Below are positions 1 to 5,011 of a stretch of DNA of 5,890 nt, one piece after another; within the stretch, counting starts at the first letter, position 1, and each line of letters begins with the position of its first letter. This DNA comes from JBLHLB01 sp047618505 (lineage in GTDB: Bacteria > Planctomycetota > UBA1135 > GCA-002686595), in the NCBI GenBank assembly GCA_047618505.1, contig JBLHLB010000272.1, forward strand, positions 1 to 5,890, written 5' to 3'. The notes beneath the pieces are model-generated. The model saw only the letters and a program-made list of their open reading frames with translations, made no database searches and was not told the DNA's origin. The position numbers were made by a program, and so were the translations under genes.

Positions 1-276
1 GGCTATGCCCTTCGGCGCCTTGAGGAGGGACTCGGTACTAGTGCGCGTGGCAAGGGCAAGCGTGATCAGGGCACGCTCTGGGCGGTGCTTCTGCTTTCGA
101 CGCTCTTTGGTTTGGCCCATGCCTACCGGGGCTGGACAGGGCAGCTGGAAACGGGCTTGATGAGCCTTGCTCTCTTTGGTGTCTACTTCGCTGCCAAGCG
201 AGACCTTGGCGTTGTCATCGTTGCTCACGCGACGGTGGATGCGATCGGTTTCTGGTTTCTTTGGCAGGCAGTTTGA
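1..276 (+). CDS. CPBP family intramembrane metalloprotease, C-terminal fragment
   Basis: This is the last 91 residues of a membrane protein that begins before the window. The first residues, GYALRRLEEGLG, match what normally follows the glutamate motif (EExxFR) of the CPBP/Abi family, so the window appears to begin just after that motif. Two further family motifs are visible: FGLAH (H40 of the fragment, the FxxxH motif) and HATVDAIGF (H76 and D80, the HxxxD/N motif), each within a hydrophobic helix. Family knowledge: these residues line the metal site of Rce1-type CAAX-processing or bacteriocin-immunity-like proteases in the cytoplasmic membrane. The substrate cannot be inferred. A GTG at position 85 could be read as a start, but it would lie inside the conserved fold and is rejected. 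The gene ends 13 bases before the end of the convergent polymerase gene. The family call is fairly secure, the physiological role is not. Confidence 0.85.
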   Translation, partial: GYALRRLEEGLGTSARGKGKRDQGTLWAVLLLSTLFGLAHAYRGWTGQLETGLMSLALFGVYFAAKRDLGVVIVAHATVDAIGFWFLWQAV

Positions 277-289
277 GACTCAAGGGCGG

Positions 290-3200
290 TTAGTAGATCG
301 CCCGGGCATGCAGGGTGCAGGCGCCCATTTGATCCTCTGCGGTGCCCGTGATTAGGAAGGGGCCGCGATTCGTGAGGCGGTGCCCGTCGCGTTCGTATAC
401 ATCGGGGAAGAGCACGACCTCCGCCAGGCCGCTAGTGTCCTCTAGGGTGACGAAGCGCATCCAGCGTCCGTTGTCGGTGCGCACGCGGCGGGAGGCTGCC
501 AACCAACCGCGTAGGGTGACTTCGCGTCCGCCGTGGCGGGCAAGGTTTCCGCAGAGGATGATGCGGGGGGGCTTTCTTCTGCTGTCTCTGGCGCGCTTTT
601 CGCCTTCACAGGGAAACAGCAGGGTGGGGTGGCGCGCCGTGGTCAGGCCCAGGAGTTCGAGCTCTAAGCGTCCACGCGTGATCGGGTCGAGTTCCGGCAA
701 ACGCGGTAGGGCTAAGGCCGGTGTCTCGGGGTCTGCGAAAAGCGATGGCGTTTGCCCCCGCTTGAGATGTAAGGCCCCGACCCCGATGCTCTTGCCGCCC
801 CAGCCTCCCTGGGCCAGCGCTCCATCACGGGCGCTGCGACGCTCCCGTTGCTGGGGCGTGTCTCCACAGGAAGCCAGGAGTGTGTGGTCCAGCCCAACAC
901 CCCGGGGTGGTCGGCGCAGGGGAGTCCGGAGCAGATGCAAACGCCAAAGCATCTCCGGTCGCGTGCGATCAAAGGCGTCGAGTGCGCCGGCCTGGATCAA
1001 TTTCTCCAGCTCGTCCACGCGCGCCAGCGTGCGTCCGAGGAGATCGGGAAGAGAGAGGAAGGCGCCACCGTGTTCGCGAGCTTTGAAAAGGCCATCGAGG
1101 GTGACGGAGCTGATCCCCTTGACCATTGCGAGTCCAACACGTAGCGCCGGCGGATCACCGGATCGGTCGAGGCTGAAGTTCGCCGCACTCCTGTTGATGT
1201 CCGGTGGGAGAATGGGAACACCGAGCCGACGCGCTTCTTCGACATAGACACGCGCTTCGTAGTAACCGGTGTGGCTGTTGAGGAAGGACACCAAATACTC
1301 GGCGGGGAAGTGTGCCTTGAGCCAGGCGGCGCGGTAGGAAATGCGTCCGTAGGTGACCGCGTGGGCTTTGCAGAACCCGAAGGAAGCGAAGGCGACGATA
1401 CGTTCCCAAACACTGGCCGCCTGCTCTTCGCTGACTCCGTTTCGTAGGCAACCTTCGCGGTAGAGGGTATGCATGCGTTCCAACACATCGCCGCGCCGTT
1501 TCGCCAGGGCACGCCGAAGCTCATCCGCCTGGGCCAGGTCGAGCCCCGCCATCAGGGCGACAGCTTGCATGATGTCTTCTTGGTAGAGCAGGACTCCGTG
1601 CGTCTCGCGTAATAGCTCCACCAAGCGCGGGTGCGGTGGCGTGGGCTCTTCGACTCCCCGGAAGCGCCGTACATAGGCATCCTTCATGCCCGAACCCGCC
1701 GGCCCGGGACGGATCAGAGCCACGGCTTGGATCACATCGTCCATGGTGCTCGCGGCGGTTTGCTGCAACAGGTGCCGCATGCCCGGCGACTCAATTTGAA
1801 AGCAACCCAGGGTCCCGCCGCGGGCGAGCAGCTCGGCGGTAGGGGGGTCGTCTTCGTCGAGGTTGGCAAGATCCGGGTGGATGTCCTGGTCGTGCAGCAG
1901 TTGCAAGCAATCGTCGAGCACGGTGAGGGCGCGGTTGCCGAGCAGGTCCATCTTGACGAGCCCGATAGCTTCGACGGCATCCTTGTCGAACTGGGTTATG
2001 ACGACACCCTTGGCCGCCCGCTGACAGGGAACGGTGTCGGTGATTTTCCCGGGGGCTACGACAACGCCACCGGGGTGCAGCCCGAGATGCCGAGGTGCGT
2101 CGATCAAGGCGGCGGCGGTGTCGAGAACCCTTTGCCAGCGCGGATCATCGAAGGGGAAATCACGGCACTCGGGGGTTGAGGCTAGGGCGCGTGCGATTGG
2201 GTTTTGTGGTTGGGAAGACGCCCTATGAGCGCTGTTCCCTGCAGCCCCATCCCTAACCCCCGCCCACCCGGGGGAAGACCGAAGTGCCCCCCCAAAAGTG
2301 TCAGGCAAAGTCTCAAATCCCTCTGCCCCATCCTCCCCCGATCCCACTCCATCCTCCCCTTCCTCATCCCCAAGGGCACGACTCTCCGTACTCCCGTCAA
2401 AGGCTGTTGCCTCTGACCCAGCATTCGAAATTGACCAGGGCAGGCGCCGCGACCAGCGGTTGATTTCCGCCGGCGGCAAGCCCGTGGCCAGGGCGGCTTC
2501 GCGAAAGGCCGCCCGCAGGCGGAAGCGATTCAAGGTCGCGATCATGGCCGTGCGTTCCGTGCCGAAGGCGTCCCAGATGTGGGCGATGACTTCGTCGCGG
2601 CGGCGCCAGCAGAAATCCAAGTCGATGTCCGGCCGATCCTTGCGGCTGGGGTTGAGGAAGCGCTCGAAAGGCAGGCGGTAGCGCAGGGGATCGGCGTCGG
2701 TCATTCCCAAGCAATAGGCGACCAAACTGTCCGCAGCGGATCCGCGCCCGACGTGGGGAATGCCCTCGTCTCGGGCGAAGTCGACGATGCGCTGCACCAG
2801 GAGAAAGTAGGGGGCAAAACCCAGGTCTTCGATCGCGCGCAGTTCGAAGTCGAGGCGTCGAATGACTTCGGGGTGCAGGGGTCGATAACGTTTGCGGGCG
2901 CCGTCGAAGGCCAGTTCCGAGAGGCGCGAGTAGGCGCTTTCGTGCTCCTTGAGTTCGACCTCCGGAAACAGCACGCCGCCGAGGGGTGGGGTGTAGCGGC
3001 AGGCGTTGGCAACGAGTTCGGTGCGCGCGAGTAAGGCGGGAACAGATCCATTCTGCGACAGCTTCCCAAAGGGTCCGGGGGCGTCGACGAGGTCCTGGAA
3101 ACGTCGCGCTATTTCCTCCGTCGACAAAAGGTGTAAGGGCTCTTCGGCCAACCACTCCTCCGGCAGATCGCAGCTGAGAGCGTTGTGCTTGATAGCCGTG

Positions 3201-3967
3201 CGCAAGTGTTGGTGGGCGCGTGCTTCGGGGTGGGCGCCGTAGACATCTGCTGCGGCGACGGTAGCGAGTCCGAGGGTGCGAGCGGTTTCCACTAGGACTT
3301 CGGCGGGAACAGCTCGCGCGGGCGGCGGACACTTGGGTTCTTCGAGGGGTGAGGGCGTGGTCTCTCCATCGACGACGCGGGTGCGTGTGCTGCGGCGTTT
3401 GGAAACCTTGGCGAGGGCGGCGGGGGAGATGGCGACTAGTAGGCGTTCGGCCGGCACGCGTCCGGCTAGGGCGAAGGCGAGTCGTGGATGGTCGACCAGG
3501 AGAAACAGCCCTCGGTGCCATCGCCGGGCGGCGGCCGCCAGGTCAAAATCTTCGGGACCATTGAGCTCCGCCTCTGCGTCGCCGGGGTCATCCCCCAGTC
3601 GCCGCGCAGAAACCAATCGGCACAGATTGCCCCAGCCAATTTCCTCTGCAACCAGAGCGATCACGCGTCCGGGTTTGCCGCCAGGGTCGCTCAATTCCGC
3701 GCCAACCAGGGCACGCGGCGGCGGCTGTCCCCCCAGGTTTTCCATGCGTGCGTGTGCCTGCAGGAATTCGACCACCCCGGAGAGGGTGTCAACATCGGTC
3801 AAGGCTAGGGCCGAGAGACCCAGCTCCTGGGCCCGCTTCAGGAGCACCTCTGGAGCATCTACGCCGGTCAAAAGCGAATGCCAGCCGTGAACGCGCAGGG
3901 CTGCGTAGGAGCCCCTAGGGGGGGCACCATCGGTGCGGGGGGAGACGGGGCGAGAGGTCGGAGGCAT
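290..3967 (-). CDS. dnaE: DnaE-family error-prone DNA polymerase (DNA polymerase III alpha type), with insertions
   Basis: A C-family replicative-type polymerase of 1225 residues, probably the translesion partner of the Y-family polymerase upstream. Order of domains: PHP domain (about 21-260), palm with GRGSAADSLVAY (408-419) and the catalytic PDIDLDF (446-452; D447 and D449), third catalytic aspartate in KMDLLG (D674), fingers with FGFCKAHAVTYGR (863-875), helix-hairpin-helix region (about 942-980), and a C-terminal OB fold (about 1134-1225). The motifs QFDKDAVEAIGL and DLLGNRAL show a DnaE branch different from classical mycobacterial DnaE2. PHP metal ligands look degraded (R25, V59 and Y243 where histidines are usual). 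It is longer than the roughly 1000-1100 residues usual for error-prone DnaE proteins, because of low-complexity segments at about 187-219, 511-592 and 1012-1070. QTPSLF (1072-1077) lies where such proteins often carry a clamp-binding motif. The ATG at 3967 sits about 20 residues before the PHP domain and no in-frame upstream start was seen. The nearest G-rich tract, 20 bases upstream, is far for a Shine-Dalgarno. Stop is TAA. Confidence 0.93.
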   Translation of the reverse strand: MPPTSRPVSPRTDGAPPRGSYAALRVHGWHSLLTGVDAPEVLLKRAQELGLSALALTDVDTLSGVVEFLQAHARMENLGGQPPPRALVGAELSDPGGKPGRVIALVAEEIGWGNLCRLVSARRLGDDPGDAEAELNGPEDFDLAAAARRWHRGLFLLVDHPRLAFALAGRVPAERLLVAISPAALAKVSKRRSTRTRVVDGETTPSPLEEPKCPPPARAVPAEVLVETARTLGLATVAAADVYGAHPEARAHQHLRTAIKHNALSCDLPEEWLAEEPLHLLSTEEIARRFQDLVDAPGPFGKLSQNGSVPALLARTELVANACRYTPPLGGVLFPEVELKEHESAYSRLSELAFDGARKRYRPLHPEVIRRLDFELRAIEDLGFAPYFLLVQRIVDFARDEGIPHVGRGSAADSLVAYCLGMTDADPLRYRLPFERFLNPSRKDRPDIDLDFCWRRRDEVIAHIWDAFGTERTAMIATLNRFRLRAAFREAALATGLPPAEINRWSRRLPWSISNAGSEATAFDGSTESRALGDEEGEDGVGSGEDGAEGFETLPDTFGGALRSSPGWAGVRDGAAGNSAHRASSQPQNPIARALASTPECRDFPFDDPRWQRVLDTAAALIDAPRHLGLHPGGVVVAPGKITDTVPCQRAAKGVVITQFDKDAVEAIGLVKMDLLGNRALTVLDDCLQLLHDQDIHPDLANLDEDDPPTAELLARGGTLGCFQIESPGMRHLLQQTAASTMDDVIQAVALIRPGPAGSGMKDAYVRRFRGVEEPTPPHPRLVELLRETHGVLLYQEDIMQAVALMAGLDLAQADELRRALAKRRGDVLERMHTLYREGCLRNGVSEEQAASVWERIVAFASFGFCKAHAVTYGRISYRAAWLKAHFPAEYLVSFLNSHTGYYEARVYVEEARRLGVPILPPDINRSAANFSLDRSGDPPALRVGLAMVKGISSVTLDGLFKAREHGGAFLSLPDLLGRTLARVDELEKLIQAGALDAFDRTRPEMLWRLHLLRTPLRRPPRGVGLDHTLLASCGDTPQQRERRSARDGALAQGGWGGKSIGVGALHLKRGQTPSLFADPETPALALPRLPELDPITRGRLELELLGLTTARHPTLLFPCEGEKRARDSRRKPPRIILCGNLARHGGREVTLRGWLAASRRVRTDNGRWMRFVTLEDTSGLAEVVLFPDVYERDGHRLTNRGPFLITGTAEDQMGACTLHARAIY
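2245..2269 (-). other. Canonical G-quadruplex motif on the dnaE sense strand
   Basis: Read on the minus strand this stretch has five G-tracts of 3, 3, 5, 3 and 4 bases separated by loops of 1, 1, 3 and 2 bases. That more than satisfies the usual four-tract, 1-7-base-loop definition. Because it is on the coding strand, the structure could form in the dnaE mRNA as well as in single-stranded DNA. Formation in the cell is inference. Confidence 0.6.
2257..2274. repeat. Short GC-rich palindrome, possibly part of a REP-like element
   Basis: CCCCCG (2257-2262) and CGGGGG (2269-2274) form a 6-bp perfect stem around a 6-base loop, CCCACC. The surrounding C-rich sequence (about 2245-2293, ending in seven consecutive C) resembles the C-rich intergenic palindromic repeats common in GC-rich bacterial genomes, but here it is inside an open reading frame. 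Only one copy is in the window, so its repetitive nature is not shown. Confidence 0.3.
2319..2345 (-). other. Second G-quadruplex motif on the dnaE sense strand
   Basis: On the minus strand four G-tracts of 3, 5, 4 and 3 bases are separated by loops of 3, 5 and 4 bases, a canonical motif. Two more four-base G-tracts continue at 2356-2359 and 2368-2371 with loops of 10 and 8 bases. It lies 49 bases from the stronger motif at 2245-2269 within the same insertion. Confidence 0.5.
2328..2359 (-). repeat. 11-bp direct repeat with 21-bp period inside dnaE
   Basis: The plus-strand sequence CCATCCTCCCC occurs at 2328-2338 and again at 2349-2359, exactly 21 bases apart. This equals seven codons and encodes a repeated GEDG unit (GEDGVGS followed by GEDGAEG). 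The in-frame period suggests growth of the inserted segment by slippage or unequal exchange. Confidence 0.55.
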
Positions 3968-4006
3968 CGTGTGGGTCCAAGCGTGATCCCCCCGGCACGA
4001 ACTGAA

Positions 4007-4035
4007 AACCTAACAAAACCCTACCACGCTGTCTA
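4007..4035 (-). promoter_or_regulatory. Possible sigma70-like promoter for dnaE
   Basis: On the minus strand TAGACA (4030-4035; five of six matches to TTGACA) is followed after exactly 17 bases by TAGGTT (4007-4012; three of six matches to TATAAT, with the conserved first, second and last positions). Transcription would start near position 4000, giving a leader of about 33 bases before the dnaE ATG. It is the least GC-rich part of the intergenic region. The -10 match is weak and the consensus for this organism is unknown. No LexA-type palindrome overlaps it. Confidence 0.3.
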
Positions 4036-4068
4036 GCTCTTCTCTGTCTCCCGCAGGAGGGGTCCCAG

Positions 4069-4275
4069 TCACAGGCCCAGCTTGAGGCGCGTCTGGCGAT
4101 CGACCTCGCGGGCGGCGGCGGGGGTCTGGCGCTCGACTGATGCGGGGTTAGAAGCTCGCGCGGGAAAGACTTCCCCACACCCCTCCCTTAGCGCCAGTGC
4201 TCCCCCTAGTGAAAGCGATGCCGGAAGATCCAGGAAACCAGGAAGGTCCAGCCACCGGCGGGGACTTCCCTTCGC
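4069..4275 (-). pseudogene. Startless coding-like tail, possible gene remnant
   Basis: A minus-strand frame, open from a stop codon at 4276-4278 to a TGA at 4069-4071, contains no ATG, GTG or TTG codon. Its upstream part overlaps the end of the barrel gene in another frame. The last 22 codons (about 4072-4137) look genuinely coding: nearly every third base is G or C, and the peptide consists of two related 11-residue units, VERQTPAAARE and then VDRQTRLKLGL, before the stop. The match between the units is also visible in DNA (4124-4137 versus 4091-4104, 13 of 14 bases identical, 33 bases apart). The likeliest reading is the C-terminal end of a gene whose front has been lost. No family is recognised. 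It could instead be noncoding DNA that resembles coding sequence by chance. Confidence 0.3.
4126..4197. repeat. 8-bp inverted repeat downstream of the barrel gene
   Basis: CTGGCGCT at 4126-4133 is the exact reverse complement of AGCGCCAG at 4190-4197, with 56 bases between the arms. A smaller hairpin (GGGAA, loop AGAC, TTCCC; 4162-4175) lies between them. It begins 9 bases after the barrel gene's stop, so the fold could help end or stabilise that transcript. There is no T-run on the minus strand after either stem, so it is not a standard intrinsic terminator. Confidence 0.25.
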
Positions 4276-4943
4276 TCAAGCACTAGGTCGACGTCTGTCC
4301 AGCGTGCGTCGAAGCCCAGGGAGTGCCCGCCACCGATGGGGAGGGCCAAACCAGCGCCGGCCCACCAGCCCACGTCCTCGTCTTTGTCGACCTCATCCCA
4401 GCCGAGATCCCAGTCAAAGAAATCGTCGTCTTCGCTGAGGGTCGCCTCGATCCAGGCGATTCCGCCGCCGAGGGTCAAGCGCGTGCCGCCTTCGAACTCT
4501 AGGGGGACGCGTAGCCCTACATCGATATCCGTCAGGTCTGCGCGTTCGACATCCATGGTCGAGAATTCGGGGCGATCCGATACGCCTGCCGTCATGAGGC
4601 GCATGGTGAGTTCCACGGGCCAGCCGCGCGGTTGCGCCGTCAGGTCCAGGGCGAAGTAGTTGAACATCTCGTCCGCCTCACCCCAGACGTCGTCCAGATT
4701 GCGACGACCAAGTCCAATGCCAACTTCGACGGCTCCGCCTTGCACGGGCGTAACCCGGTGACTGTGACCGTTCGTTGACCCCGCTTGGTTGGCTTGCTGT
4801 GGTGTAGCCAATGTGCTCTTCGCCAGCAGGGCTTCCGTCATCCCGGGATCCATTCGCAGGGCGTGGGTTTCATGGGCACAGCTCGCGCCAAGACTCAGGC
4901 TGAGAAGCAGTGCACAGCGCAGGAGGTTGGAGGTCGTTTTCAT
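4206..4943 (-). CDS. Exported protein, predicted small outer-membrane beta-barrel
   Basis: The 245-residue product begins with MKTTSN and a hydrophobic stretch (about 7-21) ending GASCAHETHA, a clear export signal. C22 might be lipidated but the residue at -3 is Gly, so signal peptidase I cleavage is equally possible. After a Ser/Thr/Gln-rich linker (about 43-68) come about eight amphipathic strands: 71-83, 96-104, 109-119, 139-150, 154-169, 191-203, 207-220 and 231-244. The last (SWIFRHRFH) is like the aromatic C-terminal signal of outer-membrane barrels, though one residue follows the Phe. An acidic, aromatic-rich loop spans about 170-190. No family is recognised. The frame stays open upstream, but the only credible start is the ATG at 4943, just before the signal peptide. 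No good Shine-Dalgarno is seen, and a 5-bp hairpin (4945-4961) sits immediately before the ATG. It lies 68 bases after the Y-family polymerase gene and 238 before dnaE, with no obvious functional link to either. Confidence 0.75.
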   Translation of the reverse strand: MKTTSNLLRCALLLSLSLGASCAHETHALRMDPGMTEALLAKSTLATPQQANQAGSTNGHSHRVTPVQGGAVEVGIGLGRRNLDDVWGEADEMFNYFALDLTAQPRGWPVELTMRLMTAGVSDRPEFSTMDVERADLTDIDVGLRVPLEFEGGTRLTLGGGIAWIEATLSEDDDFFDWDLGWDEVDKDEDVGWWAGAGLALPIGGGHSLGFDARWTDVDLVLERREVPAGGWTFLVSWIFRHRFH

Positions 4944-5011
4944 CAGGCGAAGGTAGCGCCTCTTCGTTATTTCATCCCGTGTAAGTCTCTCCTCGTTGTC
5001 CCCGATCGCCT

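Larger units (their letters stand above)
2192..2437 (-). other. In-frame low-complexity insertion in the DnaE polymerase (residues about 511-592)
   Basis: Conserved polymerase sequence stops at INRWSRRLP (502-510) and resumes at IARALASTPECRDFPFDDPRW (from residue 591), which in relatives follow one another closely. Between them lie about 82 residues rich in Gly, Glu, Asp, Ser and Ala, including an acidic stretch near 532-550, with no recognisable fold. The DNA here is markedly G-rich on the coding strand and C-rich on the plus strand, unlike the balanced GC of the rest of the gene. Reading frame and the downstream catalytic aspartate (D674) are intact, so the enzyme is probably functional. 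The exact borders are estimated by eye from family memory, not by alignment. Confidence 0.65.

Noticed and set aside
277..289. An intrinsic terminator between the convergent protease and polymerase genes
   Set aside because: The gap is only 13 bases and neither it nor the flanking gene ends show a stem followed by a T-run.
342..1247. A 301-codon plus-strand open frame opposite the polymerase gene
   Set aside because: The product is extremely Arg/Ser/Pro-rich and lies wholly antisense to conserved polymerase sequence.
2397..3521. A 374-codon open frame on the minus strand inside the polymerase gene, in another frame
   Set aside because: Its product is Arg/Pro/Ser/Thr-rich with no fold or motif, as expected for an out-of-frame reading of GC-rich coding DNA. 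The overlapping frame has all the polymerase motifs.
3968..4068. A LexA/SOS operator ahead of dnaE
   Set aside because: No CTGT-N8-ACAG, GTTC-N7-GTTC or GAAC/GTTC palindrome was found. The two CTGTCT copies at 4029-4034 and 4044-4049 are direct, not inverted.
3915..4178. A small minus-strand gene overlapping the start of dnaE
   Set aside because: The 87-codon product is Pro/Arg/Ser-rich without recognisable features and overlaps the polymerase N terminus in another frame. The coding-like signal in this area is in a different frame.
4967..4975. A minimal two-codon upstream frame (ATG AAA TAA) before the barrel gene, with a GAGGAG-like tract ahead of it
   Set aside because: Such a short match occurs readily by chance and nothing else supports a translated leader.
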